DNA of 64,000 nucleotides from Perognathus longimembris pacificus (GCF_023159225.1 NC_063188.1:14157086-14221085), one strand, 5' to 3'. Positions 33,060 through 45,936 are shown, counted from the stretch's first letter. Translations and numbers: made by a program. The notes: a model not told the origin generated them from the sequence alone.

Positions 33060-34300
33060 TTTGAGGAGATCATGCAATGAAGTAAAGGAAATGCAAATAA
33101 AAACAACCCTGACATACTACTTTATCCATGTCAGAATGGCCTAATACTCTGAACTCAGGCAGCAACAAATGCTGAAGGGGATGAGGAGAAAGAGGAACCC
33201 TACTGCACTACTGGTGGGAATGTAAACTAGTACAACCACGTAAGAGAGCAGTCTGGAAGTTCCACAAAAAAAAAAAACCCTCAGCATAGACATACCCCAT
33301 GACTCAGCCATATCACTCCTAGGCATATACCCTGAGCAACAGGATCCAGGATATGACAAGGTTACCGGCACCTCCATATTCATCACTGCACTGTTTACAA
33401 TAGCCAAGATGTAGAAACAACCCAGAAGCCCCACTACAGATGAGTGGATCAAAAAACTGTGGTACCTATATATACAATGGAATTCTATATAGGTATTAGA
33501 AATGATAAAATAATGGCCTTTGCAGGAAAATGGACAGGACTAGAACAAGTCATGTTGAGTGAGACAAGCCAAGAACAGAGAGATAAATGGTGCATGGTCT
33601 CCCTAATAAATAATAAAGAGATATGACCAAGAAAACAGGACCCAAGATATCAATACACAGTGAGAACAAAAAAGGACAGTCTTGGGAGAAATGTAGTAAG
33701 AAGTAAGACCCAAGCACTACTTCATATGCACCTAAAATCACATATGGACTGAAAAGAACTCCAAAGATAAGGAAACAAAGGACCTCTTCTTACTTAGTCT
33801 TATATTACTTAGAGGACCTATATTCTTTACCTCACACATGGTGTATACATGTGTACATCTGAGGGAAGCTGGGAGGAGGGCACAGAATGAGTGGAAAGTG
33901 GGTAAAAAAAGGAATATAATAGAGGGGGCTCAACAGCTGTGATGGACATTGATGAAAGCAAACTAAGCAACTCAAGGGCAGTGGGGGGAGGGAAGAAATG
34001 AGAGAAAAAGAAGGAACAGATTATACTAAGCACAAGGAAAGAAATGTACGTATCACCTGACCTGGAAGGAATTGTTTTATTGTTAATTTTTGTAGCGTTC
34101 ATAAGTAATAAACTAGAATGATGTTATTCACCATTGGGAAGATTAAAAAATGATGAAGGGGGTTTGGGGTGAGGGGAAGTAGGAGAAAAATGAGGAAGAG
34201 AGTAACAAGTATGACAAGAAATGTACTCACTACCTTAAGTTTGTAACTGTAACCCCTTTGTCCATCATCTTGAATATATATATATATATATATATACAAA
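33060..34300 (+). mobile_element. L1 LINE, 3' part (ORF2 end plus 3' UTR), plus strand
   Basis: Begins inside ORF2 ('aaggaaatgcaaataaaaac'). It keeps 'ggtgggaatgtaaactagta', 'ttcatcactgcactgtttac' and a readable ORF2 C-terminus at about 33444-33626 (IYTMEFYIGIRNDK, KWTGLEQVMLSETSQ, VSLINN), as in L1 ORF2p. A long 3' UTR follows with a G-rich stretch near 34160, ending in a (TA)n tract at 34274-34297. 5' truncated with an interrupted frame, so not mobile. Confidence 0.88.
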
Positions 34301-35752
34301 GAGTGAGAGAGAGAGGAGAGAGAGAACATGCAATGAGAGAATTATAAAATGATTCTTGACAAAGCCAATGATAATTTTGTTCTTCAACTGAAGCTTCAGT
34401 ATGAAAATAAAGAAGATTCTATGACTTGGTATAAGCTAGATCCCACATAAATCTTGGGAGTACTTCATAGGTACAGAATTAGAAGTGGTAATTTCTAGGC
34501 TTTTCAAGAATCTGTTCCTGAAGAACTGAATCTGGTTTGAAATGAATCCTTTCAGTAAACCATTGTGGATCTAAAAATCTCATAAATATCTCTAATCCCA
34601 TGTTGAGGAAAGTGTGTTTTCCACCATTAGTACCTCTTGTTTTGAGTCATATAATGATTTCCATATATTTGGACCAGCTCACACTACCTGTTTTAATCTG
34701 TTTTAAGCTTATCTTTGTTTAGTTTCAAATGTGTTCCTTATCTCTACTGTATTGAGATTCGGTGACTAAGTTCAGTTCACCTAGTCAATATTCATTATTA
34801 TTTGACGAAGTGATTACATCCCTTCTCAGCCTTTATCTGTTAGGTTGGGGTACCCAGTTAGTTCTGTAACCCGCCCTTGTGTAACACCCCCCTCTCCTGG
34901 GAGATAAACTTTCCCAAGTTGTATTCTGTCTTATCACTCATGGGACTCAGAATAGTATGTGACAACCCAGTAGAAAAATCACCTTCTTTATAACCCTGCA
35001 ACCATTTTGTTCATTTTAATGCTTTGTAGATGATTTATATCTTGCAGAATTTTTGTAGTTTAGAGAGGAAGGTTAGAGACATTGGGACCAGTCAAGTCCT
35101 GTCTGCACTTTTTGTTGGCTGACCTGCCTAGGAGCCTGCAAAATTGTATATGGTATTTGTTCATCTGCAAAAAGAATGCCAAAGACTACTGTTTATTTGT
35201 GGCACCACTTTCAATTCATTACTCTTAAAGTTTACTTTTGTAGGAAACTTCTGGGATGGCAGCTGTCCAGGACCTATTAACTAAAGTTTAGGAAAATATA
35301 TGGTAGGGGGTCTAGCTGTCTGTTACCTGTACAATTCCTGCCAGTTCGATGACTTTCACTAGGGCTACTTTATGAGGGTATAAAAACTTCTTAGCAAATT
35401 CAGCCTTTTTATTAGGCACTGCACAGCCCCTATTTCAGGAAAACAGCCTGTACCAGGAAGTATAAGGGAAAGGAATGACTTTTAAGCTCTCTCTGTGGGT
35501 GTCTTTTACACATGTTAGCCATCTAGGGAGCTGGCACTAAGTAAAGGAGGCAGCCATCTTTCAGAAAGGATGGCTTTAACTCTTGTGATTTGGAGATACA
35601 AAAGGAGGCAGAATAATGACAAGTGGTCTAGCCACAAGGCATCTAGGGAAACCCTATATCTTCTAGCCTTGGAGTAGTTTCCTGCCTCATACTGCAGGAA
35701 TCAGTGGCACTGGGAATCCTTGAGCCCCTATGGTGCAAATAAAGCACAAGGG
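34301..35752. other. Unrecognised segment, possibly an old LTR in part
   Basis: Mixed-GC sequence. It holds a TATA-like 'ggtataaaaacttc' near 35378, a YY1-like 'ggcagccatcttt' at about 35549 and 'gcaaataaagcac' near 35735. That combination can occur in LTRs, but no TG...CA ends with flanking duplication were found. Confidence 0.3.
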
Positions 35753-35763
35753 ACAAAAATAGA

Positions 35764-36040
35764 CTGGGTACAGGTGGCTTATGCTTATAATCTTAGCTAC
35801 TCAGGAAGTTGAGATCTGAGGATAGTGGTTCAATGCCAACCCAGGCAGGAAAGCCCATGAGAATCTTATCTCCAATGAACCAGCAGAAAACCAGAAATTG
35901 AGCTGTGGCTCAAAGTGGTAGAGTGCTAGGTTTAAGCAAAAAAAACAAAACAAACAAACAAAACAAAACAGCCTCCCCAAACCCCAAAACCAAAAAACAA
36001 ACTCAGGAACAGCACTTAGGCTTCTTGATTGATGGTAAAA
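35764..36040 (+). mobile_element. B1-type/right-arm dimeric SINE with an A-rich expansion, plus strand
   Basis: 'acaggtggcttatgcttata atcttagctactcagg', right arm 'gagctgtggctcaaagtggt aga', then a (CAAAA)n expansion at 35937-36000 in the middle of the right arm and a shortened end. The flanks acaaaaatagactg (about 35753-35766) and aaaaaaatag-gctg (36043-36054) suggest a target duplication. Confidence 0.83.
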
Positions 36041-36399
36041 AAAAAATAGGCTGACTTGAAACCTCTTTATCAAAGGTTCACTTCAGGTTCTTAATCTCAC
36101 TTAAGTTGTGGAAACTGAGGAACAACACCTACATCTTCTTCTGTCTTTACTTTTCTTAGTTGTATTCCCCCCATCTTTATTCCTCTCAAGATCCCACCAA
36201 TATTTCAAAGCAATACAGGAGAAAGGAAAACATCATTGGGTGGAAGAGATAATCTTTCTAGTATATTAGTTGCATTCTTTTCTACCTCCATTCCAGTGTT
36301 CTTATTATATAAACAGTTTGAAACTCAGTGTAATTTCTTAGAAAAGCAAAATCAAAGTTCAACAAAATAAAAACCAGAAAGCAAGCATTTGAAATGGAT

Positions 36400-37026
36400 A
36401 CTAAGTGAAGTGAGCCAGACCCAAAGAAACATGGACTCTATGGTCTCCCTCACAGGGAATAATTAGCACAGGTTTAGGCTAGTCACAGCAGATCACAAGA
36501 GCCCAATAGCTATACCCTTATGAACACATAAGATGATGCTAAGTGAAATGAACTCCATGTTATGGAAACGACTGTTATATCAGTGTTGTAATTCCTTTCA
36601 ACATGCCATGTGAAACCGTAGCTTCTATTATTGATGATCTTCTTGTATCCCCTTCCTGTGGTTGTACCTGCACTATCTCTGTATCTTATCTCAGTACATT
36701 GGAAACCGTGTATACTGGTATTAGAACTAGGAAACTGAAAGGGAATACCAATATCGAGAGACACAGGGTAAAAAAGACAAACGATTACAAAAGCAATATT
36801 TGCAAAACTGTTTAGTGTAAATGAACTGAACAACTCATGGGGGGAAAGGGAAAGGGGGAGGGGGGAGGGGAAATGAGGGAGGAGGTAACAAAGAGTACAA
36901 GAAATGTATCCAATGCCTAAAGTATGAAACTGTAACTGCTCTGTACATCAGTTTGACAATAAAAATTAAAAAGAAAAAAAAGAAAATGACTATGTCACAA
37001 AAATAATTTACAAAAGTAAAAAAAAA
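36400..37026 (+). mobile_element. 5'-truncated L1 3' end with possible 3' transduction
   Basis: From 'actaagtgaagtgagccaga' onward it parallels the L1 at 51895-52646 (read in reverse) through the 3' UTR to 'gtttgacaataaaaatt' and a first A-rich tail (36965-36985). About 35 non-L1 bases follow, then a second A run (37018-37026). GAAATGGAT occurs at 36391-36399 and 37027-37035, consistent with target duplications outside both tails. Confidence 0.8.
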
Positions 37027-37035
37027 GAAATGGAT

Positions 37036-38844
37036 GGGTTAGGGGTGGGGTCAATGGGAGAGGGTAGATGAATAAAGAGGAGAAAGGGGGCATGCAGTAA
37101 AAATTCAATGTATAGCCTACAAAATTAAGACAAGTGATGTAGGAGAGGGATGGCTAAGAATGTTGAAAGGTGTGACACTGATCATGTATTATTCATAAAT
37201 GACCTTGTTCAATGGCAACTCTTTTGCACAACTACTTAAAGACAAAAAACATAAACAATAGTTTGAGTGGCAAAAGATCATGAATTATAGTTATAGAAAG
37301 CTCACACGAGCATGTCTTTAAATAATATGAAATGTTTTAGGAACATTAAGATGTCCAGCTAGGCAGTTAGGTAAACATATGACTGGCTTTGTTCTGCACG
37401 AAGTGACATTTGCCTCCCTTAACATTCCTTTAGCATTTATATTCTAAAGGAGAATATCTAAATCTCAGCAGAAAAATACATGGGGTTTATAGGTACTTGA
37501 AATAGGAAATTGAATTTATCCTTCCTGTCATGTTTCTTAAAAATCTGTGAGGAAAATATTGTATGATGTGCCTAGAGACATTTAATGTGAAAGTCAGTCT
37601 GCTATCCTTTTGGGCTTCCTTGGGAAATAAATAGGTTTGAAGTTAGTTTACTGGCTTACTTGGCATCCTTGTCCAATCCCTCCGGAAGGGACTAAATGAA
37701 CTTGTGGCATGTTTGCTATTATATGATTTTTCTTAATATGAGATAATAAGATTCTATTTATTTTGTACTGCATAGTTGTACTCAGGGATGGTGGACGTCA
37801 GGATGCCACCGACACTTCCCATGTATATGTGACTTAAAGTGTAGGACCTCTTGTATTTTTAAATCTAGGGCTCTATATATTTCAAGGGAAAGTCATTGGG
37901 AATTCTGGTTTGTGGTGACAGTTGTTAATACCTGTTTGGTACCATCTGTAAGGGAACAACAACATGCTGCAAAAGGGTTTATTGTTCACTGTCCATATAA
38001 GATATATAAGGCCTAGAACAATCAATGGCTCTGATGTTGGGAATGAGAGAAGCTCTTAACTTGGGCTGTAGCAGCTGGCACAAAGCTAAAGTGGGAGTGA
38101 GGAATGTTGATGTAAATGAGCTGAGAAGACACAGTGACTGGGTAGAAGAGGATGAGTAAAAGGAAGGAATGAAGATTTTTTTTTTTTTTTACTTTCAGAG
38201 ATCTTAGTTCTTGGCAAGAAGCAAAATGATGCCATGGGTTGGAGATAGGAAAATTGGTTGAAGAAATGGGAGTTGTACCGTGTTTACTCCAGGAGAGAAA
38301 ATGATGAATTTGATTTTTGTCATGTTAATTTTTCAAGCCAAGTGACCTATAGGAAGGTGTTGAAGGAATCAGAACTACAGATATGTCACTCTGACAAGAG
38401 TTTGAGATGTAAAGAGGAACACTTACAAGTTAGCCACCTCACCAAAATCATGAAAGCAGCAAAGTTTGCTAAAGTAGATCCTTGTTTTTAATTTTTACCA
38501 TAAAAGATAGCCAGCAGAGGAATAGTCAGAGAACTAGAATGAAGACCTTGAGAACAGAAACACTGAAGATACAGCAATGTCAAATGTAACAGTTGAGTAG
38601 GAAAGAATGGAAGCTAGATGTGGCTCTAGTGACTCTCAATCCTTGGTGACATTTGAGAACCCCGTTTCATTATGAGTGGACATGAAAGTCACAGTGATTA
38701 GATAAGTACTCCTTTTTAAAAAAACAAACATATTTGAGGTTGAAGGAAAAGGCGGGGATGGTAGCTTGATACTGAAAGGAAGGAAATCACAGGGGAATCA
38801 TGCCTAATACCTTCAGTCTTATCAGAACAAAAAGATCATTTCTG
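37036..38844. other. Unrecognised non-coding sequence
   Basis: A T run lies at 38177-38191. No repeat family or gene assigned. 'gtgactctcaatccttggtg' at about 38628 is vaguely MER5/MER20-like. Confidence 0.4.
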
Positions 38845-38846
38845 GG

Positions 38847-38935
38847 CTGAGATGATAGCTCTGTCCAAAGCACTTGCCTAGCAAATGTAATGTCCTGGAT
38901 TTGATCCCCAGTACCAAAACAGAAAAACTACAGTT
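38847..38935 (+). mobile_element. ID-type tRNA-derived SINE, plus strand
   Basis: 'ggctgagatgatagctctgt', 'aagcacttgcctagcaaatg', 'ggatttgatccccagtacca', then an A-rich tail. Single arm. Confidence 0.75.
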
Positions 38936-40614
38936 CAAAAACCTCAAACAACAACAACCAAAGAAAGAAGATCATTTCCTCAGAATGAGGAAGGCAAGAT
39001 TGGATTTGGGACTCAGGAAATTTGGAAAAAGTTGGAAGTGGGAAAGGTTTCAACTGGCTGTGCTGAGAAATGTAAGGTAATTGGCATAGTATAAATAAAA
39101 ACCTTGTTGAATTTCAGTGAGGCTTCAGCTAAGGTAAAGCTATATTGTGATGTTCCATGAGAAAGGCAAAAAAATGGTAGGACTTCTTCAGTAACATTTG
39201 GCACTTATTGGAGATGTGCAGCCATGAAACAGAATCATTTGGAAATTGGCATAAGGAAGCTAGAGAAAAGTTGTTCAGTGAGTACTTTTTAGAGCACTTA
39301 TCAAAAAGCACTGAATATTTGGAATGAGGAAAGTGTTTACTTAACTCACACACTTTCTCACCATTCATTCCCATTGAAGCAAATGAAATGGATTATTCTT
39401 CCAAATGTGACTTGAAAAAAAAATACTCCCTCCATTCCCTAACTTACTGTTGTTAGAGTGATGATAGATGCATCATCACTGAAAAATCAGAGCTGGATTT
39501 CTGTGTATGGGAGAATTCGTTGAAAACATATGAAACATAAAATGGTGATTTCTGTAGTTGTCCAGTATTCTTGGAACTGGAACAAGAAGAAAGAGTAACA
39601 CTCTTGGACTACCCCTTAGAAAGTTCACAATAGAAAACAGGCTGTCACTGAAGCTTGTAGTGTGTTTATGTTGTGGTTTGTGTCAGTAGTTTTTATCCAC
39701 CATGCTTACAGTGCTTATGTTCGCTGAACCCAACATATATGAGTTAATGTAGACCCTAAAGAAAGATGCATGAAAACATCTGTTATACTAGATTTTTTTA
39801 TGCATTATAAGTAATGTTATGTTCTTGACATTTGTTATTACTTAGCAGAGTTGCATTGGTAATGTATGCTTTCCAAGTGCTTTAGTTTGTGTAGGTACCA
39901 TGCCTCTTCTGATTTAAGATGACTGTTGTTTTGGTGTTGGGTTTTTTTTTGTGATGCAAGAAGACATTAGATGTAGCCTGCATTTTCTGAGATATATAGG
40001 ACTGTCTTGTTCACCACTAGGGAATCTAGTTTTCTACCATTTTGTTTTCTCTCCAAGTTTTAAATATATGAAAGAAAAAGATGGGAAGAAGGACTTAGAA
40101 AGATAGGAGGTGCTGAATATTAGATGGAAACATGAGCTGAGTGAAACTTATTAGTAATATCACCTCCATTCCACAGAAGTTCTGTGATTACTGTTTCCAG
40201 AGGCTTTTTAGGTTTCTTACCACTTCTCCGTGTGTGTTATTAAACTTTGTCTGTTCCCCCTTAGTTATTAGCTGTAAAACCCTTTACAAAACCTCAAAAG
40301 GGTTTCTGGGCTTAAGTAGATACAGATGGGGAGGAGGGAAAACTATATAATTGTGTTCTGCTTGGCAGTGGCCCAAGAGAAAGCCCTAGTGACAGAGTGA
40401 AGTGTTGTCAGCAGAGAAAGGGAGGAAGGAAATCAGCACCCAAGGCCTGCTGAGGAGAAAGTGTGGGATTCAGGAAAAGGCCGAGGAAGTTGATGGTCTT
40501 TTCAAATGGCATGTCTAAGGAGGTTTTGTTTTCCTCAACTGGCACACACTTTCCCTTGCTTAGAACTTTATCTGTACCCCTTTAAAGGTGACTACTCTTT
40601 AGGTGTGTGTTTGT
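38936..40614. other. Unrecognised non-coding sequence
   Basis: No repeat or gene assigned. Short open frames on both strands carry no domain. Confidence 0.45.
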
Positions 40615-40850
40615 GTTCTGGTTCTGGACCTCGAACTCAGGGCCTGAGTGCTGTCGTTGAGCTTTTTTTGCTCAGGGCTTAATGCTTTACCACTTGAAAC
40701 CTAGCCCTATTTTTGGCTTTTTGGTGGGTAATTGGAGATCAGAGTTTCATGGACTTTACTGTCTAGGCTGGCTGGCTTTGACTGTGATTCTCAAATCTCA
40801 GGCTCCTGAGTAGCTAGGATTACACGTTGTAGCCACTGGTGCCTGACATG
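40615..40850 (-). mobile_element. B1-type/right-arm dimeric SINE, minus strand
   Basis: 'ggacctcgaactcagggcct', 'tttttgctcagggcttaatg', 'gattctcaaatctcaggctc ctgagtagctaggattac', ending 'gccactggtgcctgac'. Confidence 0.83.
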
Positions 40851-40894
40851 ACATTTATTCTTGAGTATTTTCTAGTTGTTATTATTTGTATAGT

Positions 40895-41088
40895 AGTGGT
40901 TACAATTGTGGTCCACATAACCATTTTGTGGCTAATGGTGAACCCCATGCCCTATGGTGCTTCCATAACATTGTATCGCCTAATGACGTCTTTGCCATCT
41001 GAATTTGTACACACCATGATATTCCCACAACAACCTTGCTTAATGATGCATTTCTCAGAACATATCTTGTTGTTAAGCAATGTATACC
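40895..41088 (+). mobile_element. Tigger/MER2-like DNA transposon relic
   Basis: 'attgtggtccacataacc', 'ggtgcttccataacattgta', 'tcgcctaatgacgtc', 'acaccatgatattcccacaa', 'taatgatgcatttctcagaa', 'gttgttaagcaatgtatac' follow the same pogo/Tigger MER2 order as 16951-17148, including its 3' part 'cctaatgacgcatttctcag'. Confidence 0.7.
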
Positions 41089-41104
41089 TAAAGGTATAAG
41101 CATA

Positions 41105-41240
41105 CCCAATAATCTTCCCAACTAGACTGTGAGCTCCTTAAGGGAAGTGTGCTATTAGTCCTGAGGTATTTATTCCAGGTCCTTTCCCATAGTGACTGCT
41201 TATAGCATTTTGACATATGAACAAATGAGTGTAAACGAGC
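41105..41240 (+). mobile_element. L2 LINE 3' end, plus strand
   Basis: 'actagactgtgagctcctta agggaag' is the hallmark of the L2 3' end; 'caggtcctttcccatagtga' and 'acaaatgagtg' fit what follows. Confidence 0.7.
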
Positions 41241-41281
41241 AGGTGCTATTTCCCTCCCACCAACTCCACAGTATTTTCTTG

Positions 41282-41495
41282 TACCAGTCCTAGGGCTTGA
41301 ACTCGGGGCATAGGTAGTATCCCTGAGCTTTTAAATGCTCAACCAACTTGAGCCATGGCTCCACTTTGGGTTTTTGGTGGTGAATTGGAGATAAGAGTCT
41401 TATGGACTTTCCTACCTGGCTGGTTTTGAGCCACGATTCTTTGATCTCCATCTCCTCGGTAGCTAGAATTATAGGCATGAGCTACCAGTTCCCGG
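41282..41495 (-). mobile_element. B1-type/right-arm dimeric SINE, minus strand
   Basis: 'accagtcctagggcttgaac', shortened right arm 'aacttgagccatggctccac', B1-like 'gatctccatctcctcggtag' and 'gagctaccagttcccgg'. Confidence 0.8.
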
Positions 41496-42087
41496 TTCAC
41501 AAATATTTTTGAGCACTACCTTCATCGGGATAGAGATCTGGGAGATGGATCTACTTTCTATTAAGGTCTCCAAAGAGTGTTCTTCCTGAGTACGCCTCAT
41601 CTAGTTCTTTGCTAACTTGTAACTTGTTCATATGTCTTTCTTTCATTTCCCCAAAGTGGCAATTTTAGTTCCTATTCCCTTTGCTTTGGAAATTCTTATC
41701 AATTCTCATACAGCCATTTCTTTTCTGGGTCTAGTAATCTAATAATTCAGTCTTTGGTTCACTGAGGACTCATTGCCTAACCTGACAGTGAAAGTAACAA
41801 AATTCTTTCCTAGGAGCTACTCAGGTACTGTATTGTAAGCCACAAGGGAATCTTAGAGTAAATGATCTCATTCAGGCACTAAATGGTAGACTCAGAATCT
41901 GAGAGAATGATTGGTTCTTTCTTTTAGTAGGTTCATCCCCCAAGGGCCACATCAATATCTTATTTACCTATTCCTTTGTCTAGTTCTGGTGATTAATTAG
42001 AGAGCTTTAGAGGTCAAAGCTTGGTCTCTACAAAAGCACACATATTCTTTAAAAATGGTTTGAGATTTTTTTAATCAAGAATAATGC
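41496..42087. other. Unrecognised non-coding sequence
   Basis: No repeat or gene assigned. Confidence 0.45.
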
Positions 42088-42163
42088 AGGACTAGGGACA
42101 TAAACCTCCAGTGGTAGAGTGCTTGCATAGCATGTACAAAACCCTGGATTCAATCTGTAGTAA

Positions 42164-42210
<47 letters not shown>

Positions 42211-42214
42211 ACAC
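42088..42214 (+). mobile_element. ID-type SINE ending in an (AC)n microsatellite
   Basis: 'aggactagggacataaacct', 'gtggtagagtgcttgcatag', 'ccctggattcaatctgtagt', followed by AC repeats at 42165-42214 in the place of the A tail. This is a common origin of rodent CA repeats. Confidence 0.75.
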
Positions 42215-45200
42215 AATAACAGGTTAGTTTGGATTTTTTTGAAGCAGGAAAGTTCTGTTTCCTGTATTTGCAGAGAATCTTATGAATGAGTTGACAGGTT
42301 TCTGTAGGTTAAGATAATCTAGAAATACATCTGGAAAAATCTATTTCAATTACCTTCTGGGTGCTTTTAGTAAAATAATAAATTTCAAAGAATTAAGAGA
42401 GTCATAAAAAGGAGTGTTATGAGGGGAGCATGCCACATTTTTCACCTTCAAAATTAAATATTCACTGTGGAATTATGCACTGCTGGGGTCGCGGTGAGGC
42501 TTGTGGGCATTAATAGCTGCCATAGGTAATTGCTGAAGTAGGTGAAGGAGACCATTTCCCATAACACAGAGATTAAAGCACACAATTTACTGAAAATCCC
42601 CTAAATAAATAGGAACCTCATGCTCAATTGTGCACTCAAAGGGATGCTGTGTCATATTTACAATTTGCATAAGGATACACTGTTGAAATTCACATTTGCA
42701 TATATAAGGTATTGATTTTTGTTAATGGAAGATGAGGTCATTTCTCTGGTTTCTCAGGATTGAAGTATCATTTTCCTACTCTCCTTATTGCTCACATAGA
42801 GGCAAGCAGAAAAATAGCTTCAGATGATTGTGTTCTAAAATACTATACAGAGTGGTCTATCTTCATTTCCATTCTCTTACTTACATTGTCTATCTACCTT
42901 AGTAATCTCAGTAGCTGGCTACTGCTTCAAGCTAGACATTTGCATGATAAGCAATAGTTATGTCACTGAGCTACTTAAGTAGATCTGAATGTGGAAAACA
43001 TCCTTATAGTATTGTCTACTAAAACCAGTGAGGCCCAGTACTCCTGGCTCCTGTGAAGTGTCTTGGTTGAACTTGTTGGTCCACAATGCATTCAAACGCT
43101 GGGCCCTCTTAATTGGGCTTAAGATTTAATGCCAAAATGGTGCTAGGGCTTAATTAGCTGTGGGCTTCAGGTTTTTTTTTTTTTTGTAACTATCAGCTTG
43201 GTTGCTTACCAATTACCACATGTAAGAAAAGATGAAAAAGTGACTCCATTTTTCCTGAGACAACAGAATCAACTGATTTACATCTGTCTATACATTTTTA
43301 AGTAAGCAAACTTTGTATAGATTTTTGTTGCAGCAACCGAATTCCAAGGCAATTTCCCCCTCTAGTTCATTTTCCTGTGTGAAATCTTCCCCCTCGTCCT
43401 TGGTTGATTCAGGAAGGACAAACAGAGCTCATTATGGAGTAGGTGCCTCACGGAGAGGATTGTGTGTCAATTTCCAATAGGGAATCTCAGTATTTATATG
43501 TATTTACTTCATGAAAAACTGCAGACATAACTTATTTTTTAAGATATCATCTTTAAAAGTAGATATTCATTAAATTGTTACTTTTATGTAAAAAAAAAGT
43601 TAAGAATGACTCTCATTACATCCTCATACTAAAATCGTACAGAATGAAATGGTACTCCTTCTGGAGTTATGATTTCCATAATGGACTTGAACTTTATAGA
43701 AGGAGAAAATATTAATATTAAAATATCTTTTAATTTTAGGTAAGACACAAATAAAAAAGACATCCTACAGATACCCTAGAATTGAATGATATTGAAGGAA
43801 GAGAACTTGTAAATAGGGCAATGGTTGGACATGTTAAATTTAAAATTCAGAAAACAATATTACATTTAAAGTGTTAGAGTCTTAAGTGGAAGTTTCAATT
43901 CAGGAAGAAGAGAGACATCCTTTTTCCCATTGCAAGTTGTAGTCTGAGTAAAAAAAATAGGTTTGTGCACATAAACAATTTAAATTCAAGGGGAATTCAG
44001 AATGGAAGAGAATGCAAGCTGAACACTTGTTATTATAGTTCTTTTTCATTTATCATTCAACTTGTGTTTCACACTCATCACTAGATACAAAAGTTTCTTG
44101 GTTCATCAATAAATGCCTTCAATAACAAGAAAGTGAAAGTTGGTAAATCGTAACATACTTTTCTACCTAAAATTTCACCCAAACTTCAGAATTGTAGTCC
44201 TAAGGGGGAAAATATTTTAAAATCAGGAAACAGTTGATCTTGCAAGTTATACTCGAGTTCTGGCCTGACAAGGCTATCAGGGATGTGAACACTGACTGTT
44301 CCCAGAGATTAGGGGTAGAGCTGGGCCAGTGCCAGGGCCAGGTGGAGAGGAGAGGCACTGGGCTTGCAGCTGTTGATGTGTACCCACCATCATCATATGC
44401 CAACAGCTGGAGAACAAATTTGGTCTAAATTCCCAGGAGCTACTGTTGGTTAATGTGAGCCTTCCAGGAACACATACCAAATAATAGACAGCTTTCCTAA
44501 TTCTATTATGGGAAATTTTTGCAGAGTCAATCCCTGTGAAATGGGATCAGGAATGGTTTGAGTCAAGACCGTGAAGTGAGCACAATTTGGGTTTCATGGC
44601 TTTTAACATCCCCTTCATCTGTCATCCCTTCTACTTTCTCCTCCTAAGGTGTCCATTATCCTATGCCTTTAAAATACCATCCCATTACCCTTTTTCCTAC
44701 CCCAGCCCTTATCTGCATACCACCATCCTTGTTGTACCCTATGCTCAAGGTATGTAATCTCTTGTGGTACTTCAAGTTAGCTGGACATTCCTATACTTTC
44801 AGATGCTATCCTTGAGAAGTAAAATTTGTCAAGCTGACGGTGTTCTTTCTCTTAAGGATGTTTTCATGATAATGAGAAAGGGGGGGTATACATTTAATAC
44901 CCTTTAATACAAAGGGATGAAATATAAATTATAGCATTTATTAGTTCGATGGCCTTCTCAGAATTCTCCAAATCTCATGACTTGGGTGCCCCACTTCTTA
45001 GCCTGCAAAGGCTATCTCTGAATACAAGGTGTTTATGTCCATTTATTTACTGCCTGCCAGAAACACAATTGAGAAATGTTTCTGTTGCCCAGTGGAGCCA
45101 AAAATGAAAATTTCAAGATTATCAAACTGTTCATTCTTATTTGGAGAGAGATGACATTGTTCTTCAAAATTTCTTCTGTTACTATGCTTAAAGAAAATAT

Positions 45201-45712
45201 GTTTTTCCTTAAAGCATTGGTTAGAGTACTGCTGCTTGGATGGTCTGACTGGACTATTGACAAGGGGTTACAGTGCAGATGTTTCATTTGCTGTTTCTAG
45301 AGGCTTATCAGAAATAATTGACTAGCTGTCATTTTCTACATGAGTCCAATTACCATTGACTCAGCTTTGCTCATTGTTCTCATTAATGTCTAATAAAGAA
45401 TGAAAATGTTGAACGTTCTTAGAACCAACATGAGAAAAGCAGTGCTGAGAAATAAGTGGGCCTCCTTTGTGCTTTCTTAGTGCTGGTTAAGCAGAGCCAA
45501 AGCTCAATGCCAAGAGCAAAAGCATGTCCAGGATGCAAAATCAGAACCTTGCAGGCAATGTGTAGGGGGATGGAGGATGTGTAGATGTAGTAGGTTAATA
45601 TGTGCAACTGTACATTTGTGCTCTGCCTATCCAATGGTTTCTGTGAAAGGCACCCACAATTCTATGTGGAAGGAATCTAGGAGGCAATAACTTGTGTTTC
45701 TTTTGATGAATA
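42215..45712. other. Long, mostly unique stretch
   Basis: No gene and no clear repeat. It contains T-rich runs (43171-43185) and the candidate regulatory segment at 42430-42710. Open frames at 44200-44480 overlap on both strands, and no family was recognised. Confidence 0.45.
42663..42709 (+). promoter_or_regulatory. Two octamer motifs next to a TATA-like element
   Basis: Exact POU octamers ATTTGCAT at 42663-42670 and 42694-42701 lie 31 bases apart. The second runs into TATATAAGG (42701-42709). The preceding 200 bases (taattg, gccataggtaatt) are rich in homeodomain-like cores. This fits an enhancer or promoter but is unproven. Confidence 0.3.
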
Positions 45713-45726
45713 TAGTCAGAATTTTT

Positions 45727-45936
45727 TTTTTTTTTTTTTTTTGGCCAGTCCTGGGGCTTGGACTCAGGGCCTGAGCACCGTCCCTGGCTTCTTTTTTGTT
45801 CAAGGCTAGCACCCTACCACTTGAGCCACAGCGCCACTTCTGGCCATTTTCTGTATATGTGGTGCTGGGGAATTGAACCCAGGGCCTCATGTATACGAGA
45901 CAAGCACTCTTGCCACTAGGCCATATCCCCATCCCC
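45727..45936 (-). mobile_element. Young IDL-Geo-type SINE, minus strand
   Basis: A 21-base T run, right arm, then left arm with B box (reverse complement ggttcaattcccc). Target duplications tagtcagaattttt (45713-45726) and tagtcagaaattttt (45937-45951) differ by one base. Right-arm B box reads GTCCAAGCC. Confidence 0.9.
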
